From the NCBI GenBank assembly GCA_013423325.1, contig BLJB01000175.1, forward strand, positions 1 to 15,571: a DNA stretch of 15,571 nt, read 5' to 3'. This document shows positions 1-7,873 of this stretch, one piece after another (the first letter of the stretch is position 1; every line of letters begins with the position of its first letter). The stretch is from Usnea hakonensis (lineage: Eukaryota; Ascomycota; Lecanoromycetes; Lecanorales; Parmeliaceae). The translations under genes and the position numbers were made by a program. Under the pieces are notes generated by a model that saw only the letters and a program-made list of their open reading frames with translations, was not told the DNA's origin and ran no database searches.

Positions 1-200
1 GGTGAGGGATGTTTATAGTAGACCGTGTAGTTAAAGAATGAAAAAGTGGGCTGGCGAACGGCGACGCTGGAGCTTTTGGGAATCAAACAGTGATTGAGGC
101 TCTGTATAGTCTCTCGTTGGGTAACACTCGCGATCAGATTTGGAACGATGCCATACGAGAACACATAATCAGGAAGCATAGATGGTTGTTGCGAAACAAA
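1..200. other. No gene seen
   Basis: This stretch lies downstream of the stop codon of the minus-strand gene that follows, so it probably includes that gene's 3' untranslated region. I see no coding frame, RNA gene or repeat that I can support. Confidence 0.4.
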
Positions 201-1740
201 TCAGAGTACTCGTGCATGAATTTTATGACCAGTGGGAATAAGTAAGATAGCTGCAAGGCAAAAGTACGTCGATAGTCGCCATTGCACGACAATTTCCAAG
301 TCTTTTTGGATGCCTTCTACGGGTGTGGTTTGGCTTTTGATCTTGCCAATCATGGAATTGACAGCGTCCCTCACAAGATCTTCTGATTGTCCGGGAGAGG
401 CTATTGCGCCTTGGCATCTCTATGAGCCTCCATAGAGCACGTATTTGTTATTCTGATGTTCATGGGCAGTCACCCCCATACCGGGTCTCTTGCCTCAGAT
501 CTTGCGGCTTCTTCTGCCTCACACTTGGCAAATTCTGCCTCCTTTCCCGGACTCAGAGCTTCAGGCGGTGTGACTCGCCGATGCCTCTTCCGGCAGTTGG
601 ATGGGAGGCCAGATTGCACACCTCGTTGCGCTCGTTTAATATCGTGTCTAGTCTCGGCGTCATGTAGAAAAGAACAGAGTTGCGCGCATGTGATCCGAAC
701 GACAGTCGTACTCTGCGTTTGTTGAGTTATATTGGCGAAGCAAGATTTTGGCGCAAAATCACAGAGCTGAAGGGACAGTCCTTGCCCCGGAACAGTAGTT
801 CCGTCGTCGGCACGAAATACCTGCCAAAAGCGAAAAGGCCATCAGCATTGAACTAATGTAGATACTGATTGATAATGAGCAAGCAGGAGTGCCATTACAT
901 CTGCTTCCCGAACACTAAACGTCTCCAGAAGAACGGCTTCTTTCTCGTCCGGATCCGGCAGTACTCGAGGTCGCCAAATAGAGAGCGACGCCGTCCTGGA
1001 CCCAACACCATATTCAATATCGAGCCCAAGGATCACGGCAATATTGCCGTCGGAACCGGATATGTATCCATCAGCCAGCCCCGCCAACTCTTTATGGTGC
1101 TGTGAGTATGACGTCTCGATCACGATGGAGGGATATTGAGAATGGGCGTGTGCAAAGGGGGCGTCTGGTGTGTGCTTGGGATATTGATCGTCGATGGCTT
1201 CATATCCATAGAGATAGACGTCCGAGGTCGACTCTGATCTGACCAGATCAAGAACAGCTGCAATACCCGTGTCCCCACGAGCAACGCTCTTCAACTGGGA
1301 TGCAATCTCCTGAACAACAAGCTCTGTGAATATATCGTGCGTGGATGTTGGCATCCTGACGGTGAAGCGGGAAGTATGTGGAGACCAGTCGAATCTGGTG
1401 CTCACAATCCTTCTCATCAGTGCCATACTTTTGCAATGCTAGGAATGACCTGTTTACTTACCGGAGTTTGCCCAATACGTAGTCATAAAGCGAATTGCCT
1501 TTCCAGCGTCGACCCTACCGTCTGAACCTCTTCCGGTGTGATATTGAACACTGTCCACGGTTCCACCTCTTGTCCTCTGTGGCATGAGATCAGAAAGTCA
1601 AGGAGGCTGCTAGCCGTCTTTAATGGTGTGATTGTCTGAGCTGATGGACTTGGTAGGAGACTCTGGTTTGAGACACAGACCGCGCGAGCTCCTTCCCCCC
1701 GATATTCGGAAAGCGTAGTAGGCCTGCTGTGTTCAAGCAT
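201..1740 (-). CDS. Fungal restriction-endonuclease-like (Uma2 / PD-(D/E)XK-like) protein, four exons, probably frameshifted
   Basis: Reconstructed on the minus strand as four exons: 1740-1462, 1394-866, 820-482 and 419-201. The introns are 1461-1395 (GTAAGT donor, CTGAT branch, CCAG acceptor), 865-821 (45 nt, GTATCT, CTGAT, GGCAG) and 481-420 (GTATGG, ATAG). All junctions keep phase, giving about 454 codons. Exon 2 carries the family core: FDWSPHTSRFTVRMPT, then YPSIVIETSYSQ and GSDGNIAVILGLDIEYG, then LSIWRPRV. Exon 3 opens with VFRADDG and LSLQLCDFAP and ends in a basic then glutamate/alanine-rich segment. Exon 4 ends in one hydrophobic stretch (STYFCLAAILLIPTG). From memory of the family, fungal homologs have the same order and usually YSQK where this has YSQH. 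The nuclease-like assignment is inferred from that recollection. Exon 1 reads in frame to TLERQ, hits a stop, and resumes as SLYDYVLGKLR one base later, so one extra T near 1493-1494 is likely (mutation or sequencing error). The start at 1740 is the first ATG of that frame and is uncertain. Confidence 0.62.
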
Positions 1741-2172
1741 AGTGGGAAATAGTCGCGCTATCACATTCGCTTCGTAGTACAATGCGATGCAGGTAGCCGT
1801 TGGGCTTGGGTGAGGACGCTAATGGCTTCACGCACCTCAAAGCATTGACTTCCGAGATGAAGACATTTGGAAAAAGATACCAAGGTGCGGAACTGAATAC
1901 CCCGTCTGCACCACTTTCGAGCTCACATTATAAAGATGAGCTGTGAGTCAGGGCATTGGAGACTCGAGTCCGGGCAAGAACGACATATTCACAACAGCTT
2001 CAGGAATAGGTTGAGGGCCTTTCTGGGGATCAATAGTTTCGGTATGTAGCAGAGGCGAAATGTCAACCGATACTACAAGTCGAAAGTAGAATAGATCCTT
2101 CTTTCCTTCCTCGGGGCTATACGTCCAGGAATATAACGTAGTATCGCTGCCCTTCTGCGCGTTTTCTGAGTC
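1733..2172 (-). pseudogene. Coding-like exon remnants of an unrecognised gene, cut off at the Helitron boundary
   Basis: Two open minus-strand stretches look like protein-coding sequence. The first runs from 2172 to a stop at 1948 and includes TTLYSWTYSPEEGKKDLFYF and LVVSVDISPLLHTETIDP. The second, open from about 1939 to a stop at 1733, includes GVFSSAPWYLFPNVFISEV and NGYLHRIVLRSE. A phase-0 intron starting at 1992 (GTGAAT), with a CTGAC branch site and an acceptor ending just before the second stretch, could join them, but that acceptor would be an unusual GAG. No start codon is present. Upstream of 2172 the frame stops and the plus-strand Helitron fragment takes over, so the 5' part is missing from this window. 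The 3' end overlaps the presumed start of the neighbouring nuclease-like gene by a few bases, so the pieces could instead be 5' exons of that gene. I do not recognise the family. Confidence 0.35.
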
Positions 2173-2768
2173 TTACTAACGCCTCCAGGTCGCCTCTGAG
2201 CGAAACTCTCACCGGTGGTAACAGAGGCAAAAGACCACGAGACCCCAATAACAAGGGAGGAAGGCCTAAGAGGCCTCGAATCGACGCACAGTCATCCTCA
2301 CCGTCATCCTCGCAAGCCTCATTACAGTCCTCTTCTGATCCTATCGCTCCAGACCCGCCCGATTTTTCACCACCGGCCTCCCAAACGCCTCATTTCTCAC
2401 CACCGGCCTCCCAAACGAACGCTTCTGACTTCATACCGCCCTCAGCACAAATACCACCGTCTTCGCAAGCCTCGAATGACACGCCTCATGCTTCAGAGCA
2501 CGCTTCAGAGCCTCCTGACGACCGCTGGGAACGAATATTGCTCGATTTTGAAGACGAGTTTGACAGATTTACCGAATCACCTCCCCTCGACCCACTTCGC
2601 TCCACTCCTTATGTGCGACCGCACTTGCAAGACTACATTGCGCGCCGCGTCTATTCAGAAGAGCCGGATCGTCATTACCTGGGACCAATGGACCGCATCT
2701 GCGGCAAATGCGGAGGAGGTCATATCTTTGGAGCCACATTCAGGTGTTACGCCTCACCGAAAACATGA
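2143..2768 (+). pseudogene. Helitron Rep/helicase, N-terminal fragment
   Basis: One frame is open from 2143 to TGA at 2768 without a start codon. It reads GGNRGKRPRDPNNKGGRPKR, followed by a serine/proline-rich low-complexity segment. An acidic RWERILLDFEDEFDRF stretch and RPHLQDYIARRVYSEEPDRH come next, and the part ends with YLGPMDRICGKCG, the start of the zinc-binding region typical of fungal Helitron proteins. After CGKCG the frame runs into sequence that belongs to the helicase C-terminus in another frame, so its last roughly 17 codons are not native. A consensus-like branch and acceptor (TACTAAC then CCTCCAG) lies at about 2174-2188 and may be a genuine intron end in the parent gene, which would explain the missing start. 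Confidence 0.65.
2367..2417 (+). repeat. Direct duplication in the proline/serine-rich part of the Helitron fragment
   Basis: A 21-nt sequence encoding SPPASQT occurs at 2367-2387 and again, identical, at 2397-2417, a period of 30 nt. It lies in the low-complexity linker and preserves the reading frame. Confidence 0.8.
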
Positions 2769-3652
2769 GACTGCGAGACCCGAATCTCACCGAAGAAGGC
2801 CGTGCCGACATGGAGGTGTTCGCTCAGGATCTTCTGGATGTGGGTAATGGTACCGCACCGAGTTCCGGGGGGCCTCATGCGTCGAATTGGCATACTGGGT
2901 GGTTGAAAGAAGAGGATGATACGGTCCCTGGCCTCATTGAGGCCGTCTACCATGACCTCGGTCCTCATAGACCGCCTCACTATTACACAGACAGAGCGAT
3001 CCTTACCACCCTCAACAAAAACGTTGCTGATATCAACCGCCAGGTACTCGATAAGTTCCCTGGGGCAAAGGTCGTGTGTAATAGCCGTGACGAGGTCGTA
3101 AATGAGGAGGACAGCTCGCTACTACCCACCGAAATCATGAATGTATTCGAACCGGTCTCCTTGCCACCGCATCACTTGGAGCTGAAGAAGGACTGCCCGG
3201 TCATGCTGCTCCGCAACTTGGAGCAGAAGGCGGGTCTATGCAATGGTACGCGTCTACAAGTCACCAATATCGCTGCTACTGCACTCGATGTGCGTATCCT
3301 CGGTGGTGAGCATGACGGTGAGACGCATTTCATACCCCGTATACCACTTGCTCCGCCCGAGTCGAACGAGTTACATGCACCATTTCGGCGATACCAGTTC
3401 CCAGTTCGCCTTGCATTCGCCATGACCATTAACAAGTCCCAAGGCCAGTCACTAAAGCAAGTCGGGGTCTCGCTACAGCCTGAGCCATTCGCCCATGGGC
3501 AACTGTATGTGGCATTGAGCCGAGTCACCAGCAAGGCCGGCCTCCATATTGTGTGCCCAGGCACACTACCTCGCAAACAGCCTCCTCTACCCATGACGGG
3601 CAAATGCCTCAAAAACAAGGTCATCAAGCAGGTGTTGCTACCGGTAGCATGA
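2715..3652 (+). pseudogene. Helitron PIF1-type helicase, C-terminal fragment
   Basis: About 310 codons continue a helicase gene whose 5' part is missing. They begin at SYLWSHIQVLRLTENMRL. The conserved C-terminal helicase features follow in order: HYYTDRAILTTLNKNV, then DCPVMLLRNLEQKAGLCNGT, then LAFAMTINKSQGQS (helicase motif V, about 3410-3450), then GQLYVALSRVTS (motif VI, about 3497-3530). The frame ends at TGA 3650-3652 with no internal stop, so this part has decayed little since the deletion. Walker A, Walker B and the Rep HUH motif are not present anywhere nearby. Motifs V and VI alone cannot support ATPase or unwinding activity. Confidence 0.78.
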
Positions 3653-3736
3653 GGAGCACGAGGAGCATAAGGATCACGAGGAGCATGAGGAACACGGTTC
3701 ATGAAGCCATTCAATGAAGCCATTGAATGAAGCCAT
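3651..3736 (+). repeat. Short tandem repeats just after the Helitron stop codon
   Basis: There are two adjacent imperfect arrays. From 3651 to about 3696 the motif GAGGAGCAY(R)A is repeated with small variations. From 3698 to 3736 a 12-13-nt unit, TTCAATGAAGCCA and variants, occurs three times. They start at the stop codon itself. They may have arisen by slippage in the element's 3' untranslated region, and I assign no function. Confidence 0.7.
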
Positions 3737-3849
3737 GTAGAAAGCGTACATAGAAGCAGGCATATCACTCGCATAGCCTCTCCAGCATTTACTACTCATA
3801 TTCGTGAGAGGCCTACATCATGGTAATATCGCATTGCTACTAAATATGC

Positions 3850-3855
3850 AATAAA
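3850..3855 (+). terminator. Possible poly(A) signal of the Helitron transcript
   Basis: AATAAA followed by a run of A lies about 200 nt after the stop of the helicase fragment. It is the first canonical hexamer on that side, but the match is short and the region is A+T-rich. Confidence 0.35.
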
Positions 3856-3892
3856 AAAAGTAGTGTCATTATAGAGTTTTTTCGCCTATAAG

Positions 3893-3917
3893 CCATGAAA
3901 TTTTTTCATGGGCCTAA
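3893..3917. repeat. Strong hairpin followed by CTAA, a candidate Helitron 3' end
   Basis: CCATGAAA (3893-3900) pairs with TTTCATGG (3904-3911) across a 3-nt loop, and CTAA follows at 3914-3917. Helitron 3' ends are a short hairpin followed by CTRR and then a T from the target. CTRR is met, but the spacing is shorter than usual and the next base is A, so the assignment is tentative. Confidence 0.35.
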
Positions 3918-3967
3918 ACTTGTATATATATATCACTCCAAATCAATATCGAATAGATATAGGAGTT

Positions 3968-3990
3968 TTCTTAGCGCTAAGAAGGCCTGA
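3968..3990. repeat. Perfect 16-bp palindrome followed by CTGA, alternative Helitron 3' end
   Basis: TTCTTAGCGCTAAGAA (3968-3983) is a perfect dyad, and CTGA follows at 3987-3990. This also fits hairpin plus CTRR, but the base after it is A rather than the expected T. It could equally be an unrelated dyad. Confidence 0.3.
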
Positions 3991-4558
3991 ATATACCTCC
4001 CTATAGGCCACTGTTCGGTCTCCCTTAGCGGTAGGATTGGCCAAATACTGCTACAGCTACGTTCCTTCCTTGTGTATGAGACCATAAAGCATGGCACGAG
4101 GCTATGGGCATGGTCCGGATGTGGCGAAGCACTAGTTATAGGCTGGGGTTTGAAGCCGATGACAACGCGCTACGGACAGAGTAGAAAAAGACCTCAGTCA
4201 TCGCTATCTTCAATCTTCTTTGACCAGAGCATGCATCAAGCTCCGTGGATAGCGACTGTAATTGGACTTTCAAATGAGCAGTACTGATGTAGGTCAACGA
4301 CGGGACTGATGGGGTTTGCGGGTTGAGCGCGCATGCGGAGAAAGGGTGATAGAGACTGTGGATGTTCGACATATCGTGACTGATGAGATACAGCTACGAT
4401 CAGAAAACATTAAACTGTTGATGTTTTGAAGTCTACTGATGATGAGATTTAATCTAGGAACATGGCTCGTTGGTGTGGTTGATTGGGAGTTGCAAGTTGG
4501 GTGGTTGTGGTCGCTGGCTGACTTGTGCGATGGCATTGCTTTCACCGCCATCTAGCTT

Positions 4559-7084
4559 CTACCAGACGTTCCAGTCCACGTTCGTTATAGGCGGCAAGGT
4601 AGACGATGGAATGTTGAATGTGCCGACCTTGACCAAGCGCTGGGTCGAGAACGGCATCTCGCGAGGACCTCGCAAGATCAACCCGTAGTGAAGGTGCGAT
4701 TCGTGCAGCAGACTGACAGCGTAGGCGCAGGTCCCGTTGGGCAAAGTCTTCGCCCAATCGCCAAATGGGCACTTGATAGTTTTGTCCTCGGGACTCATGA
4801 TGTGCAGCATCATTGGTGATTCGTATTGTAAGTCTGAATTCCCTGTCGAGGCTACAATGCCTGCTTGCCTAATATCTACGCTTCCGTTTTGCTTAATCGT
4901 CCACATCTGCACGGCTGGGTGGTCTTGGGGGTTGATACGGTCGTCGATTGGCATGGCAGCGATACGAGAGTACCAGCCGTTGGTGGCGGAGAATGGCATC
5001 ATGGAGCCCCTTTGCAAGTCGTCGAACATGCCATGATGCTCTGGTCTTCTTTGTTGGCTTATTACGGATTCATAAAATGACGCACCCAGCTTCGACGCCG
5101 CTTCCTGAACAAATGCTAGTGGGTAAGTGTCGAGGACTAGATCGTTGCCGGCCTTTTCTGTTGGATGTGATTTGTACCACTCCGTGACGCCGAGAGCGGA
5201 CATTATAGCCGGTGCTCTGCTGCCGGTACATTGGCGCAAGTTCGCAACTATGAGAACTCCAATTGGTGAGGGCGTTTCGAGTAGATTGCTCATTCGAGTA
5301 ACGAAGCAAAGATCTCGGAGCTGTCTAGGGCCGTTAGGCAACTGAAGGTGTTGATGGTCTGCGGATTGGAGATGCTCATCGGCTTCGAGCAGGCTGTTAT
5401 ATTTCGAGTATTCTGTTATTTTGCCTTCAGTGAAGACGTTGTAAGGCATTCCGTTGCGCCAGACACTGTCCACAGTGTCTACGAATTCAAAGAAAGTATC
5501 GAGAGGTACAGGAGTGCCGGCTCTATCGTTCAATGGCACCCAATCTCTGGAGACAAAGCTGATGTTGGGACAAAGCATTGCCTCTTGTAAGGTCCAAAGC
5601 GAGGAGAACCAGCTGGCAGGTTCCGTAAGCGTGTCCCCAGATGCGAATAGCAATCCATCAGAGTACCGTGCCTCTATTTCGTCGAGATCCGTCAGCAATG
5701 AGAACAGCTCGCTGACGCTATTGGCTTCATGATGCAGGGAATCCAGCAGCTTATCAGTGTCATAAATACCAGGAATTGTAGTTGCATGGAGATAAGAGAT
5801 TCCAAGCCAGTCCAACGCTTTGATAGTTCCACTCCACTGTCTAGCGTCATTAATCCAGGCTATACAGTGAGAAGCATTCTGAAATATCAGCGCTTGACGA
5901 TTGATCTCTTCGTCCGCTTTTGGGGACTGGTCCTGAGGAATGCAGAAGAGGTCGATCCATATGAAACGCACTTGCGGTCGAATCTGTTGTAGTTGTTCAG
6001 GCAGTCTCTCGACGTCAAATTTTGTATTCTGTGGGACAAGCCAAGGCACGCCCTCTATGGGTACAGCCTCTTTGCGCCAACGCCCCCAAGTGTGACTCAC
6101 ACAACAGTACTCTTCAGGATCGGTGTCCAACTCGGTAACTGTGATAGTACGCTTTTGCTCGACGTCCCAGAGGAAAAAAGGTAATTCTTTGGACTTGCCT
6201 TCTCTGCGTAGCCAAGGGCAAGGTTTGTCGATGGAACTCATGTAAGGGCCTGAAACATTTATCTTGAGATTTCTCAACATCATGTAAGATGTATAACCGA
6301 GTCTCTGAGCTGTCGCATGTTGGATAGCTTTGAACCTTGTGTGCCGAAGACTCGCGAGGGGGCTTGCTCTTACGTGGGGCCGCCAGTGACATGGATTAAA
6401 TTCTCCATTGAATAGGTCGAACATCATAGAGTTGTACACTGATTTCCGAAGTTGATTAAACATCTCTGTGTCCGGGTATACCTCGCGAAATAAGTAGGTC
6501 ATTGGAGCTGGCGAAAAAGCGGCGGCTTCAAGGGATGCTCTCGCGGCTTTCGACAAGCTCGGTTCTTGATGAGTCCCTAACCACCAGTCCCTCAAGATGC
6601 TCCATGAGACTCTCTGAGTAAATGATAGATCTTGGAGGAATTGTGGCTGCTCCGTCGCTACATCGCGAAATTTGCGCCATCTGTCTAGTGCTATAGCTGC
6701 ATCTTTTTCTCTTCTACGAACGCTAGCACCCAAGTACTTTTCAAGTACCATGCCAAGAGGGACTACCGACCACTCGTGGGCTGACAGCGTTGTAGACGTT
6801 GATCTATACTTCCTCAGTCCTTCGACATCCCTCCGATACTCGTCCACGACATGCTGCCAAGTCTGCCTCGCGAGCCCATTTGTGGTTCTTATGCTTTCCA
6901 ATTGATCATACTCGGCCAATGTATCGTCCCATAGAATTTCCCAGGACGCCGAGAGCAGTGAACTTTTTGCTAGCTCTGGCATTACGCTACTATCGAATCG
7001 GAGTTTCCAAGCGGCGAAACGTTGTAACAGCTCTTCGTGCAACACACGATCTTCACGATCCGAAGGTGCTGAAAGATCTGCCAT
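4559..7084 (-). CDS. HET-domain (heterokaryon incompatibility) protein, 841 aa
   Basis: This is a single uninterrupted frame from ATG 7084 to the stop at 4559. The HET domain spans roughly residues 320-505. Its three signature blocks are EYCCVSHTWGRW (325-336), FIWIDLFCIPQDQ (374-386) and SWFSSLWTLQEA (491-502). VPWLVP (346-351) and NRQALIFQNASHCIAWI are also typical of this subgroup. Further on, SRAPAIMSALGVTEWY (622-637) resembles the AIMSALG block found after the HET domain in large fungal members. HET proteins drive the cell-death response when genetically unlike hyphae fuse, and the domain is thought to be distantly related to TIR. The conserved glutamate of WTLQE (E501) is present. About 320 residues precede the HET domain, mainly charged and apparently helical, with no motif I recognise. 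I see no signal peptide, membrane segment or C-terminal repeats. It is divergent from the next HET gene across a 789-bp gap. The start is the first ATG of the frame. Confidence 0.9.
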   Translation of the reverse strand: MADLSAPSDREDRVLHEELLQRFAAWKLRFDSSVMPELAKSSLLSASWEILWDDTLAEYDQLESIRTTNGLARQTWQHVVDEYRRDVEGLRKYRSTSTTLSAHEWSVVPLGMVLEKYLGASVRRREKDAAIALDRWRKFRDVATEQPQFLQDLSFTQRVSWSILRDWWLGTHQEPSLSKAARASLEAAAFSPAPMTYLFREVYPDTEMFNQLRKSVYNSMMFDLFNGEFNPCHWRPHVRASPLASLRHTRFKAIQHATAQRLGYTSYMMLRNLKINVSGPYMSSIDKPCPWLRREGKSKELPFFLWDVEQKRTITVTELDTDPEEYCCVSHTWGRWRKEAVPIEGVPWLVPQNTKFDVERLPEQLQQIRPQVRFIWIDLFCIPQDQSPKADEEINRQALIFQNASHCIAWINDARQWSGTIKALDWLGISYLHATTIPGIYDTDKLLDSLHHEANSVSELFSLLTDLDEIEARYSDGLLFASGDTLTEPASWFSSLWTLQEAMLCPNISFVSRDWVPLNDRAGTPVPLDTFFEFVDTVDSVWRNGMPYNVFTEGKITEYSKYNSLLEADEHLQSADHQHLQLPNGPRQLRDLCFVTRMSNLLETPSPIGVLIVANLRQCTGSRAPAIMSALGVTEWYKSHPTEKAGNDLVLDTYPLAFVQEAASKLGASFYESVISQQRRPEHHGMFDDLQRGSMMPFSATNGWYSRIAAMPIDDRINPQDHPAVQMWTIKQNGSVDIRQAGIVASTGNSDLQYESPMMLHIMSPEDKTIKCPFGDWAKTLPNGTCAYAVSLLHESHLHYGLILRGPREMPFSTQRLVKVGTFNIPSSTLPPITNVDWNVW

Positions 7085-7873
7085 CTGTAGCTCTAATCAA
7101 CAAGTTTTAGATTTCCCAGGGTCTCTATAAAGATGTGAATGTTGGGTTAGGAGGCAACGCTATTTTCTGGGGGCCTAGAAGTGGCTGACATGCAGGTACT
7201 TAGGCAAAGTACTCCGTAGGTCATCCCTGGTCATTTTAGCAAAAGCAGAAGAGCCAGGAGTCCTCGGCACCCAAAATCTCGCCCACTATGAGCCCCATAA
7301 CGACACAACGAATGTGATAGACGGCGAATGACCTGTGTATACTCCTCAAATTGGCAAAAACCTCTGCGATTGCGACTGCGACTACGATATTGGATCGTTG
7401 AAGATATCCATTTATTGACTATTCGTGCAGGTATTGATATGACTCGTAAATTTCCTCAGTATATATGCCTTATTGAATATGTTGTATTGGGTTCTGAATC
7501 AAGTTCATTCTGTGCCAAGGTCTCCATACAGTCTGCACACGCTAGTATTTTACAGTGGACTACTGTGATATCTCGGTAGCACATGCCTACTCTAGAGTAC
7601 TTCGGGAGCCGGAGGAACTAGTCGCCTAGTGCTCGCTCCGAGCTACCATGTGATTAGATATACCCGCAAGTAGAGTATATAGCCATGGTCGATTCCTTTC
7701 ATGGCCACGGCCGGTCAGTTATGATTCGCCCGCCGTGCCGGGCTGACGCATATCTGCTCGTAAACCGTCATCTAGACGGCCCAAGTTTAAGACGTAACGA
7801 GCAGCTGGGTAGAGAGCGCTCTCGCTGATTAAGTACAGAAAGCCCACCCTACAGATTCACAACTGCTCTAGAC
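7085..7873. promoter_or_regulatory. Divergent intergenic region between two HET genes
   Basis: This 789-bp gap separates two outward-facing HET start codons and so must carry both promoters. No convincing gene lies in it. Visible dyads include TACTCTAGAGTA near 7590-7601, GCCATG and CATGGC flanking 7682-7705, and GAGAGCGCTCTC at 7812-7823, about 50 bp before the plus-strand ATG. A short GCGATT/GCGACT repetition lies near 7363-7385. No clear TATA box is seen. None of these is an identified binding site. Confidence 0.45.

Larger units (their letters stand above)
2143..3652 (+). mobile_element. Internally deleted Helitron (rolling-circle transposon) remnant
   Basis: The two recognisable parts of a fungal Helitron Rep/helicase gene sit side by side here. 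The N-terminal part ends in a cysteine-rich HYLGPMDRICGKCG motif. The second part is the C-terminal section of a PIF1-type helicase (LTENMRL, then INKSQGQS, then GQLYVALSR). The HUH Rep nuclease and helicase motifs I-III that normally lie between them are absent. The junction is at about 2712-2720, in a purine-rich GGAGGAGG run, and the two parts are in different frames. The bounds given are those of the recognisable coding remnant. The true TC and CTRR ends were not identified. The element cannot encode its own transposase, so any past movement must have used a full-length copy elsewhere. Confidence 0.75.
3737..4558. other. Helitron 3' flank and intergenic DNA without a supported gene
   Basis: This stretch holds an A+T-rich segment with a possible poly(A) signal and two palindromes (listed separately), a (TA)n run near 3921-3932 and a CCTATAGG palindrome near 4000. 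From about 4050 to 4558 I see only short open frames with no recognisable protein content. The part next to 4558 is presumably the 3' untranslated region of the minus-strand HET gene. Confidence 0.45.

Noticed and set aside
2215..2847. 210-codon plus-strand open frame
   Set aside because: It is a shadow of the Helitron N-terminal frame. Its composition is His/Pro/Arg-rich from out-of-frame reading, and it starts at a non-ATG codon.
3172..3774. 200-codon minus-strand open frame
   Set aside because: It lies opposite the helicase C-terminus and has no recognisable motifs, while the plus frame carries clear helicase motifs V and VI.
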